64,000 bases of DNA from NCBI RefSeq assembly GCF_017814975.1, contig NZ_JAGIQA010000009.1, positions 124,001 to 188,000 of the forward strand. Reading direction: 5' to 3'. Below are positions 8,135 through 17,720 of this stretch, piece by piece. Source of the DNA: Cupriavidus consociatus. GTDB lineage: Bacteria > Pseudomonadota > Gammaproteobacteria > Burkholderiales > Burkholderiaceae. The first letter of the stretch is position 1. The number at the start of each line of letters is the position of its first letter. A model generated the notes under the pieces. The model did no database searches. It was not told where the DNA came from and worked only from the letters and a program-made list of their open reading frames with translations. The translations under genes were made by a program, and so were the position numbers.

Positions 8135-8449
8135 ATGGCCACCTACAAACAACTGCTGGCTCAAAAAGAAGCTCTGGAGGCACAGCTCGAAGAGGTTCGT
8201 TCAACTGAAGTAGCCGGCGTCATCGAACAAATCCGGTCGCTGATGGCGGAGTTCGGCCTGTCAGTGGAAGACATCCAGGGCAAGCGCCGCCGGGGTCGAC
8301 CCGCTGGTAGTGGCGCTGCAAAGGCAGAGAAAGAGCCGCTGCCGCCGAAGTATCTCGACCCCAAGACGGGCAAGACCTGGTCGGGAAGAGGTAGGGCGCC
8401 GGCTTGGTTGGGGAAGAATCCGAATCGGTTCTTGATCAAAGAAGAGTGA
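8135..8449 (+). CDS. H-NS family nucleoid protein
   Basis: The 104-residue product has the H-NS layout. An N-terminal coiled-coil dimerisation region (roughly 1-45) is followed by a basic linker KRRRGRPAGS like an AT hook, and then the C-terminal DNA-binding motif YLDPKTGKTWSGRGRAPAWL. An almost ideal ribosome-binding site AGGAGG lies at 8121-8126. Members bind AT-rich DNA and silence acquired genes, and carrying one in an accessory region is common on plasmids and islands. The adjacent lower-GC block (1-8 kb) is a plausible target. Confidence 0.93.
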   Translation: MATYKQLLAQKEALEAQLEEVRSTEVAGVIEQIRSLMAEFGLSVEDIQGKRRRGRPAGSGAAKAEKEPLPPKYLDPKTGKTWSGRGRAPAWLGKNPNRFLIKEE

Positions 8450-8457
8450 GCATTGTA

Positions 8458-8474
8458 GCTCTCCAACGGAGAGC
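8458..8474. terminator. Hairpin between hns and the AraC regulator
   Basis: GCTCTCC at 8458-8464 and GGAGAGC at 8468-8474 form a perfect 7-bp stem with a 3-base loop. It lies 9 bases after the H-NS stop and 20 bases before the end of the convergent regulator. No T-tract follows, so efficiency is uncertain, but the position fits a shared terminator. Confidence 0.5.
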
Positions 8475-8494
8475 CGTCTTAGCTTGCTGACTCT

Positions 8495-9490
8495 TCAGTT
8501 TGATCCAGAGGGGCCACGAAAACGACCTCGATAAGCCCCCGGGCTTAGGCCCACCTTTTCCCTGAACAGTCGGCAAAACGAACTCGTGTCGTTGTAACCG
8601 ACCTGCATCGCCACCTGTTCGACATTTAGGTCTCCTTCTCCCAGCAAAGTCCTCGCTGCCTCGATTCGCAGGCTTTGCAAGTAACGGAGAGGCGACTGAT
8701 CCAAAGCCGCCTGAAAACGACGGATGATGGTCCGCTCGCTTACGCCTAGATCGCTAGCCATTTCCGACATCCTGACGTCCTTGGCCATATTCTTCTGTAG
8801 CCAGTGCTGTGCACGGTGCACCAGCGAGTCAGCGTGGGCCTTGTCTGTGAGTAGCGGAAGATACGGTGTTTGCTTTGTCTGACTGACGTCAATCAGCATC
8901 GTCTTGGCACATTGCGACGCGATAACCGGTCCGCAGAAGCGCTCAATGATGTGAATCGTCTGCAATAGATAGGACGCAGAGGCTCCGGCGCAGACCAGGC
9001 GGTCGGCCTCGGTAATAACAGGATCGAGCTGCAGATCGACGCGAGGAAACTTTCGACGGAATTGGTCCGCAAGCCACCACGTTGTCGTCGCAGGCCGTCC
9101 ATCCAGAAGGCCGGTCGTGGCGAGGACAAAGGTACCCGTACAGTTCGCTGCCAGGTAGGCGCCCTCTGCCCACTGGGCTTTCAGCCACTCGCAAGCTGTC
9201 GATTGTCGAGCCAGTAGTCGGTCGAATGCTTTGCTGCCGGCATAGTGCGCACTCGGGACAAAGACAAGGCTGAACTTCTCGCTGGCGCGAATGGGCTGAG
9301 TGCTCACCTGGAGCCCGTTGCTGGTCGTGATTGGGCCGCCAGCAGGAGAGACAAACTGCCACTCGAATTGCGAGCTCCGTGCACCTAGCTGCTGCCGCAG
9401 ATGGGCGTTTGCAATCTGCAGAACGTCCGCGAATCCCCCCAAACTGGAAGCGTAGCAATCGTCATAAGCAAGGACAGCGGCGCGGTACAT
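8495..9490 (-). CDS. GlxA-type AraC-family transcriptional regulator
   Basis: The 331-residue protein has an N-terminal DJ-1/PfpI-like domain (about 1-190, starting YRAAVLAYDD) with a nucleophile-elbow-like Cys in ANCTGTF. The C-terminal AraC HTH pair is at about 220-325 (ARTLLGEGDLNVEQVAMQVGYNDTSSFCRLFREKVGLSPGAY). Such regulators usually activate amino-acid or catabolic operons. ATG 9490 is chosen because the N-terminal domain starts there. It is divergent from the enoyl-CoA hydratase operon with 158 bases between starts, so it probably controls that operon. Confidence 0.92.
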   Translation of the reverse strand: MYRAAVLAYDDCYASSLGGFADVLQIANAHLRQQLGARSSQFEWQFVSPAGGPITTSNGLQVSTQPIRASEKFSLVFVPSAHYAGSKAFDRLLARQSTACEWLKAQWAEGAYLAANCTGTFVLATTGLLDGRPATTTWWLADQFRRKFPRVDLQLDPVITEADRLVCAGASASYLLQTIHIIERFCGPVIASQCAKTMLIDVSQTKQTPYLPLLTDKAHADSLVHRAQHWLQKNMAKDVRMSEMASDLGVSERTIIRRFQAALDQSPLRYLQSLRIEAARTLLGEGDLNVEQVAMQVGYNDTSSFCRLFREKVGLSPGAYRGRFRGPSGSN

Positions 9491-9648
9491 AGGCGTGTCT
9501 GAAATGGCACAACATGTGGCAGTTTGGCCAATGTACAGCAGTTCGGCCCGGCGCGAAACTGTGTGCCAACAAAAGGCGTTGCACCGGCTCGAACTCGGAT
9601 GGCGCCGCTTCCTGTACGTCGACACGAACGCCAGAAGGGGACGAAGCC

Positions 9649-10446
9649 ATGACGAGCACTGAAGACGCGGTATTGTTGGACATACAGCATGGGATTGCCA
9701 GCATCCGGTTCAACAGGCCTCGGAATCTCAATGCAATCTCTCCCGAGCTGGCGGAGTCATTCCTTCAAGGATGCCGCCAGATTCACCAGGACAGCCGATG
9801 CCGTGCTGTTGTGATCAGCGGTGAAGGTCGCGCCTTCATGGCTGGCGGCGACCTGAGCCGGTTCTATCAAGATTTCGAGCGGGCGGCGGATACAGCGGAG
9901 GCGATGATAGCGCCAATGAACGAAGCGCTGTCTATCCTGGCTTCGCTTCCCATGCCGGTGCTAGCCAGTTTGCACGGTCCGGTCGCCGGGGCCGGCATGA
10001 GCATCGCGCTGGCGTGCGACCTCGCCGTCGCGGCGCACGACGTGCAGTTCTCCTTCGGATATACCCAGGTTGGTACAAGCCCGGACCTGGGCATTTCGAT
10101 GATGCTGCCTCGTATCGTCGGGCTCCGCCGAGCGATGAACATTGCGTTGCTGGAAGACCGCATCAGCGCCGACCAGGCCATGGAGCTCGGCCTCGTTAAC
10201 TGGGTTGTGCCGAAGGAAGACCTGGCTCAAGCGACAGACGCAATATTGGCACGTCTCGCAAGCGGGCCGACTATCGCCTATGGAAAGACGAAGCTGCTAA
10301 TGGGCGCGGCGTTCAATCGTCAGTTCGAGTCCCAGCTAACTGAGGAGCTCTCGGCGTTTCGAGCTTGCGCCAGCACCGACGATTTCATCGCAGGGGTAAC
10401 GGCTTTCATTGAGAAGCGCAGTTCTGCGCGCTTTTCGGGCACATAG
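9649..10446 (+). CDS. Enoyl-CoA hydratase/isomerase family protein
   Basis: The 265-residue crotonase-fold protein has the CoA-binding and oxyanion-hole segments: GEGRAFMAGGDLSRF and LHGPVAGAGMSIALACDLAVA, followed by FGYTQVGTSPDLGISMMLPRIVG. It should hydrate or isomerise an enoyl-CoA in the cytoplasm. The Asp-containing SPDLG stretch is typical of PaaG-like isomerases, so isomerase activity is possible. ATG 9649 is supported by AGGGGACG upstream. It opens the plus-strand operon running to the Crp/Fnr gene. Confidence 0.88.
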   Translation: MTSTEDAVLLDIQHGIASIRFNRPRNLNAISPELAESFLQGCRQIHQDSRCRAVVISGEGRAFMAGGDLSRFYQDFERAADTAEAMIAPMNEALSILASLPMPVLASLHGPVAGAGMSIALACDLAVAAHDVQFSFGYTQVGTSPDLGISMMLPRIVGLRRAMNIALLEDRISADQAMELGLVNWVVPKEDLAQATDAILARLASGPTIAYGKTKLLMGAAFNRQFESQLTEELSAFRACASTDDFIAGVTAFIEKRSSARFSGT

Positions 10447-10666
10447 GGCGCCAACCTCAAATCCCATCGAAGCAGGGAAGCGGCGAAAGAGTGTCGTAAT
10501 CGACCCGGTAGTAGGGGCTTCGGAGGCGTGGCGAAAATCGCACAGCATATGTCTGTTTAGGCAATGGTCAACGAATCATCAGGTGCTGAAACTGTGCCGG
10601 CCAGCGCTATACCAGTGCCGGCGGATATGGGGCTGTGGTCTGCCAAGAAATGCCAAAAGGTGTTGC

Positions 10667-10948
10667 ATGAAATCCAACTCTGAAACGAGCGCGGTCCCAG
10701 CCAGGGACACAAGAACCTTCCGGCGTCGCGCCGCCAATCTGGTCCCCGAGCCGGCTGGGTATGAGGTCCGATATGCAGAGGATCGGCACACCGCTCACAT
10801 GATCGCCGGTGGCTGTTTTCCATTCGCCAGCGTGAGCGAAGATGAGGTGAGGGACTTTTATCGTGGCTACGCTTTGGTGGCCAAATTTGTCGCAGCGTTA
10901 GCTGTTGTGGTCGGTATTGTGCTTGTCGTGATTGGAGTCCCTTCGTAA
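10667..10948 (+). CDS. Small membrane-anchored protein, 93 aa
   Basis: The N-terminal two thirds are soluble and charged (RRRAANLVPEPAGYEVRYA). The C-terminus holds one hydrophobic helix, FVAALAVVVGIVLVVIG, predicted to anchor it in the inner membrane. Its TAA overlaps the next ATG by one base (TAATG at 10946-10950), so it is translationally coupled to the flavodoxin-fold oxidoreductase. No known family is recognised. It may tether that enzyme to the membrane, which is inference. ATG 10667 is preceded by AAAAGGTG. Confidence 0.6.
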   Translation: MKSNSETSAVPARDTRTFRRRAANLVPEPAGYEVRYAEDRHTAHMIAGGCFPFASVSEDEVRDFYRGYALVAKFVAALAVVVGIVLVVIGVPS

Positions 10949-11658
10949 TGAAAGTTCTAGTCGTCCATGCTCATCCTGAGCCTCAGTCTTTCAGCTCAGC
11001 TTTGAAGAATGTCGCAGTGGATGCCTTCCACGAAGTTGGGCATGAAGTCGAAGTCTCGGACCTCTATGCGATGGGCTTCAATCCAGTCGCATCCACAGCC
11101 GATTTCAGCCGGCGGGCAAATCCCGACTACTGTGTCTATGCACTCGAGCAACGCAACGGCGTAGCCACGGGAACAATTAGTGCAGACATACAGCAGGAGC
11201 TTGGGAAGCTCATGCAATGCGATTTGCTCGTGCTGAATTTTCCGCTGTTCTGGTTCTCGACACCTGCGATTCTCAAGGGCTGGATCGACCGCGTACTGGT
11301 GTCTGGAACGGCCTACGGCGGGACTCGCTTCTACGACCGCGGAGGTCTTCGCGGAAAGCGTGCACTGGTGAGCGTTACGCTGGGCGGGCAGAAGCACATG
11401 TTCGGTAGCGATGGCATACACGGGCCGCTGGAATCGATGTTGAAACACCTTTTGCAAGGAACGCTGGCATACACCGGGCTCGATGTACTGTCGCCCTTCG
11501 TCGCCTGGCACGTGCCATACGTCAAGCACGACGACCGAGTTGCCATGCTGAAGGCGTGGCGTCAACGGATCGCTTCGCTTGAGGACGATGCTCCTCTCTC
11601 GTTTCCGAGCCTCAACGACTTTGATCAGCAACTGTACCCGCTAAAAAGCGGGACATAA
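10948..11658 (+). CDS. NAD(P)H dehydrogenase (quinone), flavodoxin fold
   Basis: The 236-residue product begins MKVLVVHAHPEPQSFSSAL, the characteristic start of the NQO/KefF/MdaB-like FMN or FAD oxidoreductases. It continues with LLVLNFPLFWFSTPAILKGWIDRV and the flavin-binding SVTLGGQKHMFG region. It likely reduces quinones or a related electrophile with NAD(P)H. It is coupled to the preceding small membrane protein and followed 77 bases later by the indolepyruvate oxidoreductase gene. Confidence 0.88.
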   Translation: MKVLVVHAHPEPQSFSSALKNVAVDAFHEVGHEVEVSDLYAMGFNPVASTADFSRRANPDYCVYALEQRNGVATGTISADIQQELGKLMQCDLLVLNFPLFWFSTPAILKGWIDRVLVSGTAYGGTRFYDRGGLRGKRALVSVTLGGQKHMFGSDGIHGPLESMLKHLLQGTLAYTGLDVLSPFVAWHVPYVKHDDRVAMLKAWRQRIASLEDDAPLSFPSLNDFDQQLYPLKSGT

Positions 11659-11735
11659 CGCGCTGCGGCGTTGCGCGATGTAACTAGCGTTGCGTACGAC
11701 CGAGTTCGCGAAAGCACCTTCCAAAAGGGGACAAC

Positions 11736-14700
11736 ATGTCTGAAGTCACGCCGCCGCAGGGCGCGCTACTGCGTCCGGCCCGGCTAGAGGATCGCTACCA
11801 ACTGGATCGCGGCCCAGCTTACATCAGTGGAACCCAAGCCTTGGTTCGGCTTCTGTTCAACCAGATCGCGCGTGACCGCGCGGCCGGGCTAAACACGGCA
11901 GGGTTCGTTAGCGGCTACCGGGGCTCGCCGTTGGCAGGCCTTGACCAGGCGCTCTGGGGTGTCCAGAAACTTCTGAAAGAGAAGCATATCGAGTTCATCC
12001 CAGGGGTGAACGAAGACTTGGCCGCCACAGCGTGTTGGGGGACGCAGCAGTTGATGCAGAACCCGGACGAAGCGACGGTCGACGGCGTCTTCGCTATGTG
12101 GTACGGCAAGGGGCCTGGTGTCGACAGGAGTGCAGATGCACTGAAGCACGCTAATGCCGCAGGTACCTCGTCTCACGGTGGAGCTCTGGTTCTGGCTGCC
12201 GACGACCACACGGCCAAGTCGTCCTCCTTTGCCCACCAAAGCGAACAGTTGTTGGTCGCTTCTTTCATCCCCATCCTGTATCCGAGCAATGTGCAGGAGT
12301 ACCTTGATTACGGGATCCACGGATGGGCCATGAGTCGCGCCTCGGGCCTGTGGGTGGGGCTGAAGTGCGTGGGCGATATCGTAGAGACAACTTCCATCGC
12401 GGACATCGACCCATTCCGTGTCGAATGCCGCCCTCCGGAAGACTTCAAGGCCTCGGAAGACGTCCACATCCGCTGGCCCGATGTCTGGGCGACACAGGAA
12501 CCGCGAATCGTCCGCTCCAAGTTGCCGCTGGCACTGTCCTACTGTCGTGCAAATGGTCTGAACCGTATCGTGTTCAAAGATGCCGGCTCTCGGGTCGGCA
12601 TCATTGCTGCGGGTAAGCCCTACAACGACGTGCGTGAAGCACTCGCGTTGCTTGGCATTGACGAAAATGGGCTCGCGACGAAGGGAATTGCCTTGCTGAA
12701 ACTCGGGATGGTCTGGCCTCTGGAGCCTAGTATCGTCCGGGAGTTTGCCCAGGGCCTCGATGAGATCTTCGTGGTCGAAGAGAAGAGGGCACTCATTGAG
12801 CAGCAAGTGAAGGACATTCTTTATCCGATTGCAGTGGGCGGAGACAAAGCTCCGCGGGTGGTCGGAAAGTCCGGTAGTGATTTCCGATGCTCGGAGTTCG
12901 AGATCCCTGATGACCAACGCCTCTTGCGAGGTGACGCGGAACTGGGTCCGGCCGATATTGCCGACGCGATCCTAGCGCGACTGCGCGTGTACGGAGTCGA
13001 AGCGTGCCAGACGCTCCTGGCGAAGGGCGATGCCAGCAATATCGTTCCCCCTGTTGCGCGCAAGCCATACTTTTGCTCGGGCTGTCCGCACAATAGTTCC
13101 ACGAAGGTGCCTGAGGGCTCAAGAGCGACGGCCGGCATCGGCTGTCACTATATGGCCAACTGGATGAATCGGCGCACGGGGAGCTATACACACATGGGGG
13201 GCGAAGGCGTTCCTTGGGTGGGGCAAAGCCGATTCTCGAAGCGGTCACACATTTTCGCGAACATGGGCGACGGTACGTTCTTCCATTCGGGCTCGCTTGC
13301 GATCCGTCAAGCTGTGGCGGCCAAGACGCCAATGACGTTCAAGATTCTCTTCAACGACGCAGTCGCGCTTACCGGAGGGCAGTCGCATGATGGTCCCCTA
13401 ACAGCCCCGATGCTGACCAATCTCCTTCACGCGGAAGGAGTCGAGCGCGTCGTGGTCGTCAGTGACGATGTAGCCAAGTACGAAGGGCATCAATCGGCGT
13501 TCGCGCCTGGGACAACCTTCCACCATCGACGCGATCTGGACGCCATTCAGCGGCAATTGCGAGAGGTGCCTGGCGTGACTGCGTTGGTCTATGACCAGAC
13601 TTGCGCAGCCGAGAAGCGCCGCAGACGGAAGCGCAACAAGTACCCGGACCCCGCTGTGCGCTATGTAATCAATCCAGAGGTATGCGAGGGATGTGGCGAT
13701 TGCACGGTGAAGAGCAACTGTGTCTCGATTGAACCCATCGACACACCCTTGGGTCGGAAGCGCCAAATCAACCAGTCTTCGTGCAACAAGGACTTCTCTT
13801 GTGCCGACGGCTTCTGCCCAAGCTTTGTGGCAGTGGAGGGCGGAGCGCTCAGGAAGAAGCCGCGTGGATCGAGTCCGGAGAACGATCCGTTGACCTGGCC
13901 AGAGCCGCCGCATCCTCAATTGCCTGAGTTGCAGCGCCCCTATGCCGTACTCGTGAACGGTGTGGGCGGCACTGGGGTACTGACGATCGGCAATATCCTG
14001 GGGATGGCTGCTCACCTGCAAGGCGTGCACTGCTCAGTCATGGACATGGCGGGGCTGGCACAGAAAGGCGGTGCAGTATGGAGTCACGTTAGGATCGCGA
14101 AATCGGGGGAGGACATTCATTCCCCGCGCATTCCCGATTGCGCGGCCGATGCCATGATAGGCGGTGACCTAGTCGTAAGCGCGCATTCTGACTCGCTCAG
14201 CAGGCTCAGTGCGCAATGCCGTGCCGTCGTGAACGCGAACGTCTCTCCCACAGCGGATTTTCAGCAAGATCGCGACTTTGTCATGCCGGAAAGCGCGCTT
14301 TGGGATGCAATCGAGCACTCATGCGCGGAAAAGAGTCTTGCGAAGGTGCCCGCGCAGGATCTTGCGGTGCAATTCTGCGGGGATAGCGTCTATGCAAACA
14401 TGGTTATGCTCGGGGCCGCATGGCAGGCCGGACATGTGCCGCTGTCGCTCGACGCATTGAGCCGGGCTATTGAGCTAAACGGCCAGTCCGTCGATGCAAA
14501 CTCACGAGCTTTCAAGCTCGGACGGCAGTATGTGGCATCTCCAGACCGGTTTGCCAAAGGAACGGCTTCAGTGGTGCGATGGGTGCCGCGGGGGGGCGGG
14601 GAGAGCCTTCAGCAGTTACTCGAGGACCGTCGCAATCGACTGGTGGGCTACCAGAGTGCGAGCTATGCCAATGGGTACGAGGCGTTTCTGCAGATGATCC

Positions 14701-15290
14701 AGTCGTTCGAAGGAAAAAAGCCGGACGGCTATGAGCAGGCTGTTGCAAAGAGCCTCTACAAGCTGATGGCATATAAGGACGAATACGAGGTCGCACGGCT
14801 CCACGCATCCTCGGATCTGAGCAAACTGGTTGAAAGCCAGTTCGAAGGCGATTTCAGGGTTCGATTTTCGCTGGCCCCACCATTGTTCGCCCGCCGCGGC
14901 TCCGATGGCCTTCCTCGAAAAAAATTGTATGGCAGTTGGGTGATCCAAGCCTTCGGAGTTCTCTCCAAGCTCAAGGTGCTGCGAGGCACTCGACTCGATC
15001 CGTTCGGGTACACACAAGAGCGCAGGGCGGAGCGCGCCTTGATAGATGAGTACAAACTGAGCATCCGTGCAACGCTGCCCTTCGTGCCGGTCCACCCTAA
15101 GAAGTGCCTGGAGCTTGCGCGCATTCCGGAGCAGATTCGCGGTTTTGGGCATGTGAAGGCCGCGGCCATTGAAGAAGCCCGCAAGCGCCAACGGGCTCTG
15201 CTTCGAGAAATTACGGGCGAGGACGGGCTTCCAGGCGACAGGTTGGAGTCCGTGGCCGCCAGTCCCCTCTCGTCGAAGGCGACTTCGTGA
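11736..15290 (+). CDS. Indolepyruvate ferredoxin oxidoreductase, fused subunits
   Basis: The 1184-residue protein fuses the alpha and beta parts of the aryl-2-ketoacid oxidoreductase. It has an N-terminal pyrimidine-binding domain (GYRGSPLAGLDQAL), a TPP/Fe-S region near 445-475 (CSGCPHNSSTKVPEGS), and a ferredoxin-like cluster region near 648-700 (CEGCGDCTVKSNC and further Cys). A C-terminal gamma-like domain follows from about 735 (NGVGGTGVLTIGNILG). It oxidatively decarboxylates aryl or branched 2-keto acids to acyl-CoA, passing electrons to ferredoxin. It fits upstream of the thiolase and with the aminotransferase at 26.3-27.4 kb. Length is typical for betaproteobacterial fused forms. Confidence 0.93.
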   Translation: MSEVTPPQGALLRPARLEDRYQLDRGPAYISGTQALVRLLFNQIARDRAAGLNTAGFVSGYRGSPLAGLDQALWGVQKLLKEKHIEFIPGVNEDLAATACWGTQQLMQNPDEATVDGVFAMWYGKGPGVDRSADALKHANAAGTSSHGGALVLAADDHTAKSSSFAHQSEQLLVASFIPILYPSNVQEYLDYGIHGWAMSRASGLWVGLKCVGDIVETTSIADIDPFRVECRPPEDFKASEDVHIRWPDVWATQEPRIVRSKLPLALSYCRANGLNRIVFKDAGSRVGIIAAGKPYNDVREALALLGIDENGLATKGIALLKLGMVWPLEPSIVREFAQGLDEIFVVEEKRALIEQQVKDILYPIAVGGDKAPRVVGKSGSDFRCSEFEIPDDQRLLRGDAELGPADIADAILARLRVYGVEACQTLLAKGDASNIVPPVARKPYFCSGCPHNSSTKVPEGSRATAGIGCHYMANWMNRRTGSYTHMGGEGVPWVGQSRFSKRSHIFANMGDGTFFHSGSLAIRQAVAAKTPMTFKILFNDAVALTGGQSHDGPLTAPMLTNLLHAEGVERVVVVSDDVAKYEGHQSAFAPGTTFHHRRDLDAIQRQLREVPGVTALVYDQTCAAEKRRRRKRNKYPDPAVRYVINPEVCEGCGDCTVKSNCVSIEPIDTPLGRKRQINQSSCNKDFSCADGFCPSFVAVEGGALRKKPRGSSPENDPLTWPEPPHPQLPELQRPYAVLVNGVGGTGVLTIGNILGMAAHLQGVHCSVMDMAGLAQKGGAVWSHVRIAKSGEDIHSPRIPDCAADAMIGGDLVVSAHSDSLSRLSAQCRAVVNANVSPTADFQQDRDFVMPESALWDAIEHSCAEKSLAKVPAQDLAVQFCGDSVYANMVMLGAAWQAGHVPLSLDALSRAIELNGQSVDANSRAFKLGRQYVASPDRFAKGTASVVRWVPRGGGESLQQLLEDRRNRLVGYQSASYANGYEAFLQMIQSFEGKKPDGYEQAVAKSLYKLMAYKDEYEVARLHASSDLSKLVESQFEGDFRVRFSLAPPLFARRGSDGLPRKKLYGSWVIQAFGVLSKLKVLRGTRLDPFGYTQERRAERALIDEYKLSIRATLPFVPVHPKKCLELARIPEQIRGFGHVKAAAIEEARKRQRALLREITGEDGLPGDRLESVAASPLSSKATS

Positions 15291-15420
15291 GTGAGAACAC
15301 CCCTTGAAGCGTCATGAGCGCAGAGGCGCATTGAGCTGGTGATTAGTCAAGGCATGGTGGCGTCGTGCTTGCGATGCCACATTCCGACAGGCAAAACGCC
15401 TGGTTGAGGAGAATGCAGGA

Positions 15421-16605
15421 ATGAGCAATCGTGACGTAGTTGTGGTCGGCGCCGCTCGGACGGCAATCGGTACCTTCGGTGGTTCATTGAAGGATGTTCC
15501 GATGACCGTGTTGGGCACGACGGTAGTTCGTGCAGCACTGCAGAGGTCTGGTGCGGAGGCGGGAGACATCGGGCAGGTCGTGATGGGTAATGTCATTCCC
15601 ACGGAGCCTAAGGACGCCTACCTGAGCCGGGTATCGGCGATGGACGCAGGTATTCCAAAGGAAACTCCCGCTTTCAACGTCAACCGCCTTTGCGGCTCCG
15701 GTCTTCAGGCGATCATCTGTGCGGCCCAGTCCATCATGCTGGGAGATGCCGACTTGGCGGTGGGCGGCGGTGCGGAGTCTATGAGCCGCGGTCCGTACAT
15801 CGCGCAGGCTGCGCGATGGGGTATGCGTATGGGAGACGGTCAGATGGTCGACTACATGAATGGCATTCTCCACGACCCATGGAAAAGGATTCACATGGGA
15901 GTGACGGCTGAGAATGTCGCCGAGCGCTACGGAGTGTCCCGCACAGCCCAAGACGAGTTGTCGATGGAGAGCCAGCGTCGCGCAGCCACTGCAATCGATG
16001 AGGGCCGGTTCAAGGATCAGATTGTTCCTGTCGAGGTTAAGAGCCGAAAGGGCGTGGCTTACTTCGATACCGACGAACATGTCCGTAGGGACGTGACCGC
16101 AGGCGCGTTATCAACAATGAAGCCGGTGTTCCAGGAAGGAGGGTCAGTCACCGCCGGCAATTCATCTGGCATTAATGATGGCGCTGCTGCACTTGTGCTC
16201 GCGGAAGCTGGCAAGGCAGCTGCGATGGGGCTGAAGCCGTTGGCGCGGCTGGTTGGATATGCGCACGCCGGCGTCGAACCGGAGTACATGGGAATAGGGC
16301 CGGTTCCTGCAACACGGCTCGTCATGCAGCGAACGGGCCTTACTATCTCCGAGATGGACGTCATCGAGGCAAATGAAGCCTTTGCGGCACAGGCGTGTGC
16401 AGTGGCGAAGGAGCTTGGATTCGACCCAGGCAAGCTCAATCCCAATGGGTCGGGCATTTCGCTGGGGCATCCCGTAGGTGCAACAGGTGCAATCATCTCG
16501 GTCAAGGCAATTTATGAGCTGCATCGGACCGGCGGCCGCTATGCGTTGGTGACGATGTGCATCGGCGGTGGCCAAGGCATTGCCGCGATCTACGAACGCC
16601 TCTGA
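15421..16605 (+). CDS. Acetyl-CoA C-acyltransferase (thiolase)
   Basis: The 394-residue thiolase has all three catalytic elements: acyl-accepting Cys91 in NRLCGSGLQ, His350 in GHPVGATGA and Cys380 in MCIGGGQG. The length is normal. It performs thiolytic cleavage, or the reverse condensation, of a 3-ketoacyl-CoA. Next to an enoyl-CoA hydratase and a ketoacid oxidoreductase, a degradative role ending in acetyl-CoA is likely. A BktB- or PhaA-like biosynthetic role cannot be excluded from sequence alone. Confidence 0.94.
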   Translation: MSNRDVVVVGAARTAIGTFGGSLKDVPMTVLGTTVVRAALQRSGAEAGDIGQVVMGNVIPTEPKDAYLSRVSAMDAGIPKETPAFNVNRLCGSGLQAIICAAQSIMLGDADLAVGGGAESMSRGPYIAQAARWGMRMGDGQMVDYMNGILHDPWKRIHMGVTAENVAERYGVSRTAQDELSMESQRRAATAIDEGRFKDQIVPVEVKSRKGVAYFDTDEHVRRDVTAGALSTMKPVFQEGGSVTAGNSSGINDGAAALVLAEAGKAAAMGLKPLARLVGYAHAGVEPEYMGIGPVPATRLVMQRTGLTISEMDVIEANEAFAAQACAVAKELGFDPGKLNPNGSGISLGHPVGATGAIISVKAIYELHRTGGRYALVTMCIGGGQGIAAIYERL

Positions 16606-16774
16606 GAATGTTGATGAAGGCTAAACCGGCGGGGCTATCCGTGTCCGGATAAACAACAAGACGCCAGCAGGTGGGCTCGGCCATTTCAGGCGAGAAGAGC
16701 AGAAGACAGCCAACGAGGCTCGCGCGGAGCACGCCTAGGGTCAGGCTGGTCCATGAGAACGAAGGAGAGGCAGG

Positions 16775-17611
16775 ATGACTGAAATCATTGATGCCTGGAT
16801 GCAGCTGCCAAACAAGGAGTATTTGCTGAACCCGATGTTCGACTCACTGCGACGGTGGCCGACGAACTGGAGCTCTCTTGCGCTCGATAATCCCAGCATC
16901 AAGCATGAGGAGGTGATGGATCTGTTTCGCTCACAAGGGGTCACGCGAGCGATCGCAAGCGCGTGGTGGGGGCCTGCCGGACCGATGATTACAAATGATG
17001 AAGTTGCGGCAGCTGTTCGCGCACATCCTGGCCAGCTTGTCGGCGTGGCATCGGTCGACATAAGTCGGGCGATGGATGCTGTAAGGGAACTGCGCCGTTG
17101 CGTCAAGGAATTCGGCTTCAAGGGCCTGCGGGTGTTGCCCTGGTTGTGGGGATTGCCGCCCGATGATCGCCGGTACTATCCGCTCTATGCCGAATGCATC
17201 GAACTCGACATTACGTTCTGCTTGCAAGTAGGCCATGCAGGACCGATGTGCCCGTCGGAACCGGGGCGTCCAATCCCATACCTGGACAACGTCGCGCACG
17301 AATTCCCGGAATTGCGCATCGTCGGTGGGCACATCGGCTTCCCATGGGTGGCTGAGATGATTTCGCTCATGATGAAACATCCGAACGTATATGTTGACAC
17401 CTCAGCGTACAAGGCTTCGCGCTTTCCGCAGGAGCTGATCTCATATATGCGCGGACCGGGCAAGAAGAAGGTACTGTACGGCACGAACTATCCCATGCTG
17501 ACACCTGCCGAATGTCTCGCAGATATCGATGCACTGGATCTGGGAGACGAGGTGAAACAGTTGTTCTTGGCGGACAACGCTCGACGCGCATTCAAGCTCG
17601 AAGTGGCCTGA
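16775..17611 (+). CDS. Amidohydrolase-like protein lacking canonical metal ligands
   Basis: The 278-residue protein has the amidohydrolase_2 TIM-barrel pattern: an N-terminal IIDAW strand, LQVGHAGP, VGGHIGFPWVAEM and a C-terminal YGTNYPML. The usual N-terminal HxH is replaced by WMQ (DAWMQLP), and the Asp normally found in G(S/T)DxP is Asn. Two His positions remain. Decarboxylase-type members need the metal, so this branch may use a different mechanism or bind substrate without metal. It follows the thiolase in the same operon. The substrate is unknown. Confidence 0.8.
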   Translation: MTEIIDAWMQLPNKEYLLNPMFDSLRRWPTNWSSLALDNPSIKHEEVMDLFRSQGVTRAIASAWWGPAGPMITNDEVAAAVRAHPGQLVGVASVDISRAMDAVRELRRCVKEFGFKGLRVLPWLWGLPPDDRRYYPLYAECIELDITFCLQVGHAGPMCPSEPGRPIPYLDNVAHEFPELRIVGGHIGFPWVAEMISLMMKHPNVYVDTSAYKASRFPQELISYMRGPGKKKVLYGTNYPMLTPAECLADIDALDLGDEVKQLFLADNARRAFKLEVA

Positions 17612-17720
17612 AGTGAGCAGACCACCCCGACGAGGAATGGAACCGCCCAATGCCTGCAGCCTGCGCCGACGTTCCGGCGCGTCCATGCTCTGACTGAAGT
17701 TGAATCAAAGATGGTGTTCC

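Noticed and set aside
11889..12917. Minus-strand frame of 342 codons
   Set aside because: Antisense to the indolepyruvate oxidoreductase, whose motifs are intact; a shadow of high-GC codon bias.
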